From Marinobacter sp. ATCH36 (GTDB taxonomy: Bacteria > Pseudomonadota > Gammaproteobacteria > Pseudomonadales > Oleiphilaceae): a DNA stretch of 64,000 nt. The first letter of the stretch is position 1, and each line of letters starts with the position of its first letter. The stretch lies in the NCBI RefSeq assembly GCF_023555055.1, contig NZ_JAMJPL010000001.1, forward strand, positions 806,001-870,000. The letters run 5' to 3'. Both the position numbers and the translations under genes were made by a program. Shown piece after piece: positions 34,982 to 43,453 of this stretch. Below the pieces are notes generated by a model, which saw only the letters and a list, made by a program, of their open reading frames with translations, was not told where the DNA came from and ran no database searches.

Positions 34982-35771
34982 CCTGGCCTGGTGGAAGCTG
35001 GGGCTTGCGGCCCTGCTGGTGCTCGCCCTGGCCGCGACAGGCTATCTGGCCCGTCTGGGTATTACCCGAAACCTGCTGATTGCCGCCCTGCGCACGTTGA
35101 TCCAGTTGGCTCTGATAGGGCTGGTGCTGGAAGCCCTGTTTGCCTCCGCCGCCTTTTACTGGATAGCGCTGATGGCTCTGATCATGCTGCTGGTGGCAGG
35201 GCGCGAAGTAGTGGCGCGCCAGGGTCGACGTTTGCGGGGCTGGTGGGCGTTCAGTATTGGCACCGGCGCAATGTTCGTTTCGTCCTTTACGGTAACCATC
35301 CTGGCCCTGACTGTGGTGATTGGCCCCGAACCCTGGTACGCCCCGCAATACGCCATTCCTTTGTTGGGCATGATGCTCGGCAACACCATGACCGGGGTCA
35401 GTCTGGCTCTGGATCGTTTGAATGAGTCGGTCTGGCGACAGCGGGCGGTCATCGAGAACCGGCTGATGCTTGGCCAGACCTGGCAGCAGGCGCTGGAGGA
35501 TATCCGCAGAGACGCCATGCGCAGTGGTATGATGCCCTCGATCAACGCCATGGCGGCGGCCGGCATTGTCAGCCTGCCCGGCATGATGACCGGTCAGATC
35601 CTTGCGGGAAGCCCGCCGGCAGTGGCGGTGAAATACCAGATTCTGGTGATGCTGATCATTACCGTCGGCACTGGATTTGGAGCGGTGATGGCGGTCACCT
35701 GGGGTGGCCGGAGGTTGTTCGACGACCGGGAACGGTTACGACTGGATCGGTTGGTGTCTGGGGTATTATGA
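34968..35771 (+). CDS. fetB: FetB/YbbM-like ABC transporter permease
   Basis: Integral membrane part of a predicted iron exporter. Seen: 267 residues with about seven helices, AALRTLIQLALIGLVLEALF near the N-terminus, the family motif GMMLGNTMTGVSLALDRL, and MMPSINAMAAAGIVSLPGMMTGQILAGSPP. The ATG at 34968 was chosen because it lies in the fetA end and begins the first helix; the longer open frame upstream is out of register with the fetA protein and is a shadow. The pair is translationally coupled. Confidence 0.87.
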   Translation: MEVIDLAWWKLGLAALLVLALAATGYLARLGITRNLLIAALRTLIQLALIGLVLEALFASAAFYWIALMALIMLLVAGREVVARQGRRLRGWWAFSIGTGAMFVSSFTVTILALTVVIGPEPWYAPQYAIPLLGMMLGNTMTGVSLALDRLNESVWRQRAVIENRLMLGQTWQQALEDIRRDAMRSGMMPSINAMAAAGIVSLPGMMTGQILAGSPPAVAVKYQILVMLIITVGTGFGAVMAVTWGGRRLFDDRERLRLDRLVSGVL

Positions 35772-35806
35772 TCATAGTCACCACAGGGCTGGTCTGGTTT
35801 TCCAGG

Positions 35807-35872
35807 CGGCGCGGATGGTTATCAACCGTGATTGATGGGCGGGGCATTGCTCTGGCCCTGGAGGTAATCTGA
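35807..35872 (+). pseudogene. Remnant of a thiolase C-terminus
   Basis: Translating 35807-35872 gives RRGWLSTVIDGRGIALALEVI and a stop. This closely follows the end of the upstream thiolase (RRGIVTLCIGGGQGIALALEMI, stop at 34264). No upstream thiolase sequence remains in this gap. It is best read as the tail of a second, mostly deleted thiolase gene or of a partial duplication that brackets fetAB. Confidence 0.7.
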
Positions 35873-35877
35873 CCAAG

Positions 35878-36423
35878 ATGGCATTTGAATGTGTATTACA
35901 GGCCTGGCATGACCATCAGGCGGAGCTTCGCAGTTTCCTGATCGGCCGGATGAAAGAGACGGCGATGGCCGACGATGTTCTGCAGGACGTGTTCTTCAAG
36001 GCCATGCGCGAAGGGCAGGATTTCTGTGACCTGCAGAATCCCCGGGCCTGGTTGTTCCGGGTTGCCCGTAACGCGCTGACCGACGGCCACCGGCTGCGCA
36101 AGCATTGGGTGCCGGTGCCGGATCATCTGCCGGATGAACGTGCACCGGAGCGGGCACCGGTGGATGAACTGGATGCCTGCATCAACCGGACTCTGCCGGA
36201 ATTGGCAGAGAGCGACCGTGACATACTCCAGGCCTGCGATCTGGGGCCGATGTCCCAAGAGGCCTACGCGCAATCACGAGATTTGTCGCTGCCCGCGGCC
36301 AAAGCCAGGATTCGGCGCGCAAGAGAGCGCCTGCGGGAGGCTTTGGCGCAGCGTTGTGATGTGGTGTTGGATGACTCCGGCAGTATTTGTTGCCACTCTG
36401 AGTCTGATGGCTCGAAGTGCTAA
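35878..36423 (+). CDS. ECF-type RNA polymerase sigma factor (SigZ-like)
   Basis: Alternative sigma factor. Seen: region 2 (MADDVLQDVFFKAMREGQDF, then NPRAWLFRVARNALTDGHR) at residues about 29-75, and region 4 helix-turn-helix (LGPMSQEAYAQSRDLSLPAAKARIRRARERLREAL) at about 122-160. The C-terminal tail contains a Cys pair plus a last Cys (ICCHSESDGSKC), which may bind metal. The length is 181 residues. No anti-sigma gene is adjacent; next is a glutamine amidotransferase 13 bases away. SigZ-type assignment rests on general pattern. Confidence 0.82.
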   Translation: MAFECVLQAWHDHQAELRSFLIGRMKETAMADDVLQDVFFKAMREGQDFCDLQNPRAWLFRVARNALTDGHRLRKHWVPVPDHLPDERAPERAPVDELDACINRTLPELAESDRDILQACDLGPMSQEAYAQSRDLSLPAAKARIRRARERLREALAQRCDVVLDDSGSICCHSESDGSKC

Positions 36424-36436
36424 GCTAGCTACCCTG

Positions 36437-37270
36437 ATGTGTGAACTGCTTGCCCTGTCCTGTCGCTACCCCGCCAGACTGACCACCTCTCTGACTGGCT
36501 TGGCCGCGCGTGCCCAGCAGGCGGTCAGCCGTAATCGCGATGGTTGGGGTGCGGCCTTTTATCAGGGCGCGGATGTTGCGCTGTACCGGGATACATCGTC
36601 CGCAGACCAGAGCCCCCAGGTGCCCTGGCTTGAGTCTCACGGTCCTGAAACAACTCTGTCCATGGCGTATATCCGGCACGCAACCCAAGGCCCAATCGAA
36701 CTTGCCAATACCGGGCCCTATGCCCGTGAACTGAATGGCCGAATGCGAATATTTGCCCACAATGGCAACCTGCCAGGTATTCGGGACCGCTTCGATAGTC
36801 GGTGCTGGCGTTTTCATCCAGTCGGACAAACCGACTCAGAAATTGCTTTCTGTATGCTGCTTGAAGTCTTGGCAGAGCTGGAGGAAGGCTCAGATGATCT
36901 GCCCCCCGTGGACAAGCGGATTGCCGCCCTGGCTGCGCTCTTTGCCGAACTGCGCGAGCTGGGCCCGGCCAACTTTCTCTACGCGGACTCCCAGACACTG
37001 TTTGTTCACGCCGATAGGCGGTTTCAGCCAGCTACCGGTGAAATTGAACCGCCGGCGTTGTTCCTAAGGACCTGCGCAAGCGAGCAAGCCCCGGAGCTGC
37101 TTGACCCGAGTGTTGCCGGCAGTCTTGCCCCTGGCCAGCGTGTAGCGCTTCTCTCGACTGTCCCCCTGAACGACAAATCCTGGCAGCCCCTGGCCGAAGG
37201 CGAGCTGCTGGCCATCGATGCGGGGCAGATTGTCGCGCGGACCTGTTTACCCTCAAGGAGCAAACACTGA
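36437..37270 (+). CDS. Class II glutamine amidotransferase (YafJ/EgtC-like)
   Basis: Predicted N-terminal-nucleophile amidohydrolase. Seen: Met-Cys start (MCELLALSCRYP) that leaves Cys2 as the nucleophile once Met is removed, GWGAAFYQGADVALYRDT, the RHATQG and AHNGNLPG blocks, and GQTDSEIAFCMLL. The length is 277 residues. The ATG at 36437 was chosen because this Cys must become N-terminal; the long open frame upstream overlaps the sigma gene. It follows the ECF sigma gene closely. Substrate unknown. Confidence 0.87.
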   Translation: MCELLALSCRYPARLTTSLTGLAARAQQAVSRNRDGWGAAFYQGADVALYRDTSSADQSPQVPWLESHGPETTLSMAYIRHATQGPIELANTGPYARELNGRMRIFAHNGNLPGIRDRFDSRCWRFHPVGQTDSEIAFCMLLEVLAELEEGSDDLPPVDKRIAALAALFAELRELGPANFLYADSQTLFVHADRRFQPATGEIEPPALFLRTCASEQAPELLDPSVAGSLAPGQRVALLSTVPLNDKSWQPLAEGELLAIDAGQIVARTCLPSRSKH

Positions 37271-37323
37271 TGGCACACGACCATGATCACGCCCCTCAGA
37301 ACTTTGGTAGGAGAATTCGATGA
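37270..37323 (+). pseudogene. Remnant N-terminus of a CDF-type cation exporter
   Basis: The short frame MAHDHDHAPQNFGRRIR followed by stop starts on the last base of the preceding stop codon. Its His-rich start resembles the usual first residues of cation diffusion facilitator (zinc/cobalt) transporters (MAHDH..HAP..FGRAF). The rest of the transporter is missing and the SDR gene starts at once. Likely a deletion junction; it may also serve as a leader peptide by accident. Confidence 0.55.
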
Positions 37324-38069
37324 CATTTGATTTCCAGGGCCGGCGGGTGATCGTCGCTGGCGGTAGCAAGGGTATTGGCCGGGCCATAGCTCTGGGCTTC
37401 GCCCGGGCCGGCGCCCACGTCTCGGTGTGTGCCCGCGGGCAAGCGTCCCTGAACGCACTGGCAGGAGAAGCGTCGGACGAAGGGCTGGCGCTACACGTAG
37501 CGCCCTGCGATATCGCCGACAAGACTGCTCTGGAGGCCTATCTGCAGACCGCCCTGGGCGAGTTGGGTGGCCTGGACGTGCTGGTCAATTGCGCCTCGGC
37601 GTTCGGCCGCGAGGACAACGAAGAAGGCTGGCTGAGCAGCGTCGAGGTGGATTTGATGGGCACGGTGCGCGCCGGCCATGTCTGCCTGCCGGCGCTCAAG
37701 GAAACCGGCGGCACGATTATCAATATCGCCTCCATCGCCGCCTTGCACGCATCCACACGCACCGCCCCCTACGCTGCGATCAAGGCCGCAGTGGCCCATT
37801 ACACCGGCAGCCTGGCGGTAGCTATGGCCCCGTATAAGGTACGTGTCAACGGCATCGCGCCGGGCTCGATCGAATTTCCGGGCGGCATCTGGGATCAGGC
37901 CCGTCAGCACAATCCGGAGCTCTACAATCGCATTCGCGGGGGGATTCCTTTCGAACGGCTGGGCACCCCGGAGGAGGTGGCCAACGTGGCCTTGTTCCTG
38001 GCCTCCGATCTGGCCAGTTGGATCACCGGCCAGACTCTGGTAGTGGATGGCGGCCAGGTTCTCTCCTGA
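37320..38069 (+). CDS. Short-chain dehydrogenase/reductase (SDR) family protein
   Basis: NAD(P)-dependent oxidoreductase. Seen: the cofactor motif VIVAGGSKGIGRAIALGFARAG at residues 9-30, the NCASAF equivalent of the NNAG motif, catalytic Ser in IINIASIAAL, and Tyr-x3-Lys as APYAAIKAAV. C-terminal GTPEEVANVALFLASDLASWITGQTLVVDGG is typical of FabG-like members. The length of 249 residues is normal. Its ATG overlaps the stop of the CDF remnant. Substrate unknown. Confidence 0.88.
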   Translation: MTFDFQGRRVIVAGGSKGIGRAIALGFARAGAHVSVCARGQASLNALAGEASDEGLALHVAPCDIADKTALEAYLQTALGELGGLDVLVNCASAFGREDNEEGWLSSVEVDLMGTVRAGHVCLPALKETGGTIINIASIAALHASTRTAPYAAIKAAVAHYTGSLAVAMAPYKVRVNGIAPGSIEFPGGIWDQARQHNPELYNRIRGGIPFERLGTPEEVANVALFLASDLASWITGQTLVVDGGQVLS

Positions 38070-38197
38070 GCCATACTGCTCTCGGCGCTGCAGCCGGAGA
38101 ACGAAGCCTGTGTGGCAAATTGTCCCACCGCTTGCGGCTGTAAGGGGCGGCGCCTAGACTCACAGTAGTCTGATTGCACTCACAAGGAGAGGTGGCA

Positions 38198-41100
38198 ATG
38201 GCGTTCAAAACCCTCGACGGCAATGAAGCCGTGGCTTCGGTGGCCTATCGCCTTAGTGAAACCATTGCCATCTACCCGATTACTCCGGCATCGGTAATGG
38301 GTGAACACGCCGATGACTGGGCCGCCCTGAGCAGGCCCAACCTCTGGGGCCAGGTTCCCGGTGTAGTGGAAATGCAGTCTGAGGCCGGCGCAGCCGGCGC
38401 GATGCACGGTGCGCTGCAGGCGGGTTCGCTGGTGACCACCTTTACCGCTTCCCAGGGGCTGCTGCTGATGCTGCCCAATCTGTACAAGATTGCCGGCGAA
38501 CTGTCGCCATTCTGCATGCATGTCGCCGCCCGCAGTATCGCCACCCATGCCCTGTCCATCTTCTGTGATCATTCCGATGTGATGAGCGCCCGCGGCACCG
38601 GTTTTGCTTTGCTGGCGTCCGGCTCGGTGCAGGAAGCGCAAGATCTGGCGGCCATAGGCCATGCGGTCACCCTGGAAAGCCGGATACCGGTAATGCACTT
38701 TTTCGACGGCTTCCGTACCTCCCACGAAATTTCCAAGATTGCGGCCCTGAGTGACGAGGATTTGCAGGCACTGGTGCCTCACGAAGGGGTGGAGGCACAC
38801 CGCAACCGCCGGATGACGCCGGACCGGCCAGTGGTCCGGGGCACTTCCCAGAACCCGGATGCCTTCTTTCAGGCCAGAGAGGCCATCAACCCGTTCTACC
38901 AGGCGTTTCCGGACAAGCTTGAAGCCGTGATGGACAGGTTTGCGGGAATTACCGGCCGCCAATACCGGTTGTTTGACTATGTTGGTCACCCCGAAGCCGA
39001 ACGGGTGGTTATTCTGATGGGTTCTGGCGCCGAATGCGCGCACGAAACCGTGGAATGGTTGATGGCGCAGGGTGAAAAGGTGGGCGTGCTCAAGGTGCGC
39101 CTGTTCCGGCCGTTCGCCACGGACCGTTTCCTGCAGGCCTTGCCGGATACGGTGAAACACCTGGCGGTGCTGGACCGGACCAAGGAGCCCGGTGCACAGG
39201 GTGAGCCATTGCTGCTGGAAGTCAGCGGCGCACTGATGGAAGCCTGGAGTCGGGGTGACCGGCAAACGCTGCCCCGGGTGAGCGGTGGGCGTTACGGCCT
39301 GTCTTCCCGGGAGTTTACCCCGGCCATGGTCTGCGCGGTCTTTGATCAATTAAAAGAAGCGTCACCGAAAACACGCTTTACCGTGGGCGTGCGCGATGAC
39401 GTAACAAACCTGTCTCTCGAGGTGGACAGCGAACTGGATATCGAGTCACCGAAAACCCGCCGGGCGCTGTTCTTTGGTATGGGTGCCGACGGCACGGTCA
39501 GCAGCAACAAGGCCAGCATCAAAATCCTGGGGGAGGGCACGGACCTGTTTGCCCAGGGCCATTTTGTCTACGACTCCAAGAAATCCGGCGCCACCACCGT
39601 TTCACATCTGCGCTTCGGGCCGCTGCCGATCCGCTCCAGTTATCAGATTCGCCAGGCCCAGTTTGTGGCCGTCCATGCGCCACAGTTTTTGGAACGGTTT
39701 GACGTGCTGGAACATGCGGCTCCCGGCGCCACGGTTTTGCTGAATGTGCCCTGGTCGCAGGATCAGGTCTGGGATCGGCTATCCGTGGAGGTTCAGCGTG
39801 TGCTAGTGGAGCGCAAGGCCCGCCTGTATGTGATTGACGCCGCCGAGGTGGCGGAAAAGGCTGGTCTGGAACGGCGTATCAACACCGTCATGCAGGTGTG
39901 CTTCTTCGCCCTGGCCGATATTCTGCCCCGTGATGAGGCGATTGCTCACATCAAGGAATCCATACGCCAGACCTGGGGCCGGCGCGGGCCGGAGGTGGTG
40001 CGCCGCAATGTCGAGGCGGTGGATTCGGCCCTGGCCAACCTGCATGAAGTGCCGGTGCCCGAAAAGGTAACGGCCACCCGCACCCGGCCACCCAGAGTGC
40101 CGGAGGATGCGCCGGACTTTGTCCAGAAGGTTACCCGCCTGCTGATGGACGGGCAGGGCGACAAGCTGCCAGTCAGCGCTTTCCCGCCGGACGGTACCTG
40201 GCCAACGGGCACCAGTCAGTACGAAAAACGGTCTATCGCTCTGGAAATTCCGATCTGGGAGTCTGATCTCTGTGTGCAGTGCAACTTCTGCGCAATGATC
40301 TGCCCGCACACAGCCATTATCAGCAAGGTCTTCGAGCCGGAGGCGGCTGAAAACGCGCCAGAAACCTTCGAGGCGGTTCCCGAAAGCTTCACCCCGGAAC
40401 TGGAGGGCCTGGACTACCGGGTACAGGTGGCTCCGGAAGACTGTACCGGTTGCGGTTTATGTGTGGAGGTTTGCCCCGCCAAGGATCGCACCCAGCCCAA
40501 GCGCAAGGCGATCAACATGAGGCCCCTGGAGGAGCACCGTGAAGCCGAAGCACAGAACCTGGCGTTCCTGCGCAGTCTGCCCGATGTGCCCCGGGACCGA
40601 ATTCCCCGGGACTTCAAATCGCTGCCGCTGCTGATTCCTCTATTTGAGTATTCCGGCGCTTGCGCCGGCTGTGGTGAGACGCCATACATACGCCTGCTTA
40701 CCCAGCTGGTTGGCGATCGCCTGCTGATTGCCAATGCCACCGGCTGCTCCTCCATCTATGGCGGCAACCTGCCCACCACTCCCTACACGGTGAATGCGGA
40801 TGGCCGGGGGCCGACCTGGAACAACTCGCTGTTTGAGGATGCGGCGGAGCTGGGCCTGGGTATGCGCATGGGGCTGGATAAACTGGTAGGCCGGGCCCGA
40901 CAGTTGTTGGAGGATCGGAAAGACAGCCTTCCTCCTGAGCTATACCGGGATCTGACCATCCCTTGCGCCACCCTGGACGAGACCGCCATGGCGGCGCGGC
41001 GTGAGGCCGTAAGCCGCCTGCGTGATTGGCTGGCGGACCAACAAGGCCCCGGGATACAGGAACTGGCGAGCCTGGCCGATGAGCTCTGCCCCAAGAGCGT

Positions 41101-41791
41101 GTGGGTGATTGGCGGAGATGGCTGGGCCTATGACATTGGCTACGGCGGCCTCGACCATGCCCTGGCCTCCGGTCAGAACCTCAAACTGCTGGTGCTGGAT
41201 ACCGAAGTCTATTCCAACACCGGCGGCCAGCAATCCAAGGCCACCCCCATGGGCGCTGTGGCCAAGTTTGCTTCTGCCGGCAAGGAAACCCGCAAGAAAG
41301 ACCTGGGCCTGCTGGCAATGAGTTACGGGCATGTTTACGTGGCCCAGATTGCCATGCAATCCCACAGCAACCAGACTACCAAGGCCCTGCAGGAAGCCGA
41401 GAGTTTTGATGGCCCGGCGCTGATCATCGCCCACAGCCCCTGCATTGCCCACGGTTACGATCTGGTGCATTCCCCGGCCCAGCAGAAACGGGCGGTGGAC
41501 AGCTGGGCCTGGCCGTTGTACCGGTTCGATCCGCGCCGTATTCACGAAGGCCTGCCACCCCTGCAGCTGGATTCCGTGCGCCAGAAAGTGCCCATGAAAG
41601 CCTACATGCAGGAGGAGGCCCGTTTCCGCATGCTGGAATTGCGGGACCCTGAAAGGTACGAGCATCTGGTGGCTGCGGCGAGCGAAGCGGCGATGGAGCA
41701 GAGAGAGCTCTACAAACAGCTGGCGGGCATCCACTTCGAGCCCCATGAGCACCCGGAATCCGACCATAAAGAGGACGACCACCATGACTGA
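38198..41791 (+). CDS. nifJ: Pyruvate:ferredoxin (flavodoxin) oxidoreductase
   Basis: Large single-chain enzyme that interconverts pyruvate with acetyl-CoA plus CO2, with electrons to ferredoxin or flavodoxin. Seen: N-terminal pyrimidine-binding domain (YPITPASVMGEHADDWA), gamma-domain near residue 430-620, and two [4Fe-4S] motifs CVQCNFCAMICPH and CTGCGLCVEVCP around 695-760. A cluster-binding Cys lies in ACAGCGETPYIR, with the thiamine diphosphate motif GDGWAYDIGYGGLDH. The length is 1197 residues. The ATG at 38198 follows AAGGAGAGG. It overlaps the next gene by 8 bases. An oxygen-sensitive enzyme in an otherwise respiring bacterium points to low-oxygen metabolism. Confidence 0.94.
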   Translation: MAFKTLDGNEAVASVAYRLSETIAIYPITPASVMGEHADDWAALSRPNLWGQVPGVVEMQSEAGAAGAMHGALQAGSLVTTFTASQGLLLMLPNLYKIAGELSPFCMHVAARSIATHALSIFCDHSDVMSARGTGFALLASGSVQEAQDLAAIGHAVTLESRIPVMHFFDGFRTSHEISKIAALSDEDLQALVPHEGVEAHRNRRMTPDRPVVRGTSQNPDAFFQAREAINPFYQAFPDKLEAVMDRFAGITGRQYRLFDYVGHPEAERVVILMGSGAECAHETVEWLMAQGEKVGVLKVRLFRPFATDRFLQALPDTVKHLAVLDRTKEPGAQGEPLLLEVSGALMEAWSRGDRQTLPRVSGGRYGLSSREFTPAMVCAVFDQLKEASPKTRFTVGVRDDVTNLSLEVDSELDIESPKTRRALFFGMGADGTVSSNKASIKILGEGTDLFAQGHFVYDSKKSGATTVSHLRFGPLPIRSSYQIRQAQFVAVHAPQFLERFDVLEHAAPGATVLLNVPWSQDQVWDRLSVEVQRVLVERKARLYVIDAAEVAEKAGLERRINTVMQVCFFALADILPRDEAIAHIKESIRQTWGRRGPEVVRRNVEAVDSALANLHEVPVPEKVTATRTRPPRVPEDAPDFVQKVTRLLMDGQGDKLPVSAFPPDGTWPTGTSQYEKRSIALEIPIWESDLCVQCNFCAMICPHTAIISKVFEPEAAENAPETFEAVPESFTPELEGLDYRVQVAPEDCTGCGLCVEVCPAKDRTQPKRKAINMRPLEEHREAEAQNLAFLRSLPDVPRDRIPRDFKSLPLLIPLFEYSGACAGCGETPYIRLLTQLVGDRLLIANATGCSSIYGGNLPTTPYTVNADGRGPTWNNSLFEDAAELGLGMRMGLDKLVGRARQLLEDRKDSLPPELYRDLTIPCATLDETAMAARREAVSRLRDWLADQQGPGIQELASLADELCPKSVWVIGGDGWAYDIGYGGLDHALASGQNLKLLVLDTEVYSNTGGQQSKATPMGAVAKFASAGKETRKKDLGLLAMSYGHVYVAQIAMQSHSNQTTKALQEAESFDGPALIIAHSPCIAHGYDLVHSPAQQKRAVDSWAWPLYRFDPRRIHEGLPPLQLDSVRQKVPMKAYMQEEARFRMLELRDPERYEHLVAAASEAAMEQRELYKQLAGIHFEPHEHPESDHKEDDHHD

Positions 41792-42794
41792 GCTTGCAAC
41801 CCGCTGGCTGGGGCTGGACCTGCGCTCGCCCTTGGTGGTTGGCGCCAGCCCGCTGACCGACGACCTGGACGCCCTTAAAGCCTGTGTAGACGCCGGTGCT
41901 GGCGCCGTGGTGATGCATTCACTGTTCGAGGAACAACTGGTGGCGGAGCAGATGGCTGCCCACCGTTTCATCGATTCCCGCATCAATATGGACGCGGAGG
42001 CGCGCTCGTTCTTTCCCGAATCCGAAGCCTTTGAAATGGGCTCCGGCAGCTACCTCAAGCGCCTTGAGTTGTTGCAACGCGAGCTGGATGTCCCGGTGAT
42101 TGCTTCCCTGAATGGCATTTCCCCGGGCGGCTGGACCCAGCATGCCCGGGAATTAGAAGACGCCGGCGCATCGGCCATTGAGCTCAATCTTTATGATCTG
42201 GCCACGGACCCGGCGGATACTGCCGCCACCCTGGAAGAGCGCCAGCTTGAGGTAGTGAGCTCCGTGGTAGCGCAGGTTACCATTCCGGTCAGCGTCAAAC
42301 TGTCACCCTTCTATTCCGCACTACCGGCTTTCGTCGCAGGCGTGGAAGCTGCGGGGGCCCGGGGTCTGGTCCTGTTTAACCGCTTTTACCAGCCGGATAT
42401 CGATCTGGATGAACTGGAACTGAGCCGCGAGGTGGTGCTGTCCACCAACGCCGAACTGCCTCTGCGGCTGCACGCGATGGCGATGCTGTTCAACCGTACC
42501 ACCCTGGAAATGGCGGCCTCTGGCGGCGTGCACAGCGGCGATGATGCCGCCAAGGCCATTCTTTCCGGTGCCACGGCGGTGCAGGTGGTGTCGGCACTAT
42601 TAGCCGAAGGATCCTCGGCGCTGGCCAGAATTACTGATGAAATGAATCAGCGCCTATCGACGATGGGCTATAACTCCCTGGCCGAAGCCCGTGGTGCCCT
42701 GTCCCTGGACAATGCACCCAATGCCCAGACCTGGGAGCGGTTGAATTACGCCCGTCTGCTGCACGGCTGGCAGTCTGCCGGGAGGAAAACATGA
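41784..42794 (+). CDS. Dihydroorotate dehydrogenase-like flavoprotein
   Basis: FMN-binding TIM-barrel protein similar to class 1 dihydroorotate dehydrogenases and dihydropyrimidine dehydrogenase. Seen: SPLVVGASPLTDDLDALK, ASLNGISPGGWTQHA, AIELNLYDLATDP, SVKLSPFYSALPAF, and the C-terminal phosphate-binding GGVHSGDDAAKAILSGATAVQVVSALL. The length is 336 residues from ATG 41784. It overlaps nifJ and the following ferredoxin gene by a few bases each, so all three form one operon. A housekeeping pyrimidine role is unlikely in this position; it may take electrons with the POR or ferredoxin. Confidence 0.85.
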   Translation: MTELATRWLGLDLRSPLVVGASPLTDDLDALKACVDAGAGAVVMHSLFEEQLVAEQMAAHRFIDSRINMDAEARSFFPESEAFEMGSGSYLKRLELLQRELDVPVIASLNGISPGGWTQHARELEDAGASAIELNLYDLATDPADTAATLEERQLEVVSSVVAQVTIPVSVKLSPFYSALPAFVAGVEAAGARGLVLFNRFYQPDIDLDELELSREVVLSTNAELPLRLHAMAMLFNRTTLEMAASGGVHSGDDAAKAILSGATAVQVVSALLAEGSSALARITDEMNQRLSTMGYNSLAEARGALSLDNAPNAQTWERLNYARLLHGWQSAGRKT

Positions 42795-43429
42795 GCGAAA
42801 ATAAACCTAAACCGGCGTGGCATGGCATTCCCAGGGAAGATATTCCCTGGTACCCGACGGTCGATCCGGACTCCTGCATCGGCTGCCAGCTCTGCTATGT
42901 GACCTGCGGTCGTGCTGTATTTGAGATGCATGATGGTGTTGCGGATCCGGTGGACGCCATGAACTGCGCGGTGGGCTGCACCACCTGCGGCAACATCTGC
43001 CCGACCGGCTCCATCACCTTTCCGTCACTGGATGCGGTCTGGAAACTTGAGCGGGAGCGGCAAATTTTCCGGACGGTGAAAAAGGAGGCGGTGCAACGCG
43101 CCGAGCGGGAATCCGCCAAGCAGGCGCGGGATGAAGCCCAGAAAGCCATGGCAACGGTTTCCACCCGGGCCAGGGTGGAAGTTGCCGGTGAATTTGGTGA
43201 CAAGCAGTTTCTGGTAAAGCTGGAAAAACTGGTGGAAGGGCGCCCCTTCGACATCGTCCGGCTGAAGCTGGAAGTGTCCTCGGTGAAGGCGGCCCGGGAA
43301 AAGGCACCTTCGTACATGGAATTCGAAGTGACTTCCGAGCAGCAGGAGGATATTGATCCCTTCCTTCGGGAAGTGGTCGCCCTGGTGCATGAGGTGGATC
43401 TGGTGCTGGTGAGCCAGCAGAAGTTGTAG
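42791..43429 (+). CDS. 4Fe-4S ferredoxin-type protein with C-terminal extension
   Basis: Predicted electron carrier for the adjacent POR and flavoprotein. Seen: two cluster motifs at residues about 29-78, CIGCQLCYVTC and CAVGCTTCGNICPTG. A charged helix follows (about 85-130, rich in Lys, Glu and Arg). The C-terminal alpha/beta part (about 130-212, FLVKLEKLVEGRPFDIVRLK) I cannot assign. The length of 212 residues is far longer than a simple ferredoxin. It overlaps the upstream gene by 4 bases. Confidence 0.83.
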   Translation: MSENKPKPAWHGIPREDIPWYPTVDPDSCIGCQLCYVTCGRAVFEMHDGVADPVDAMNCAVGCTTCGNICPTGSITFPSLDAVWKLERERQIFRTVKKEAVQRAERESAKQARDEAQKAMATVSTRARVEVAGEFGDKQFLVKLEKLVEGRPFDIVRLKLEVSSVKAAREKAPSYMEFEVTSEQQEDIDPFLREVVALVHEVDLVLVSQQKL

Positions 43430-43453
43430 CTTGAGAAATCGCAGGCAGAGAAC

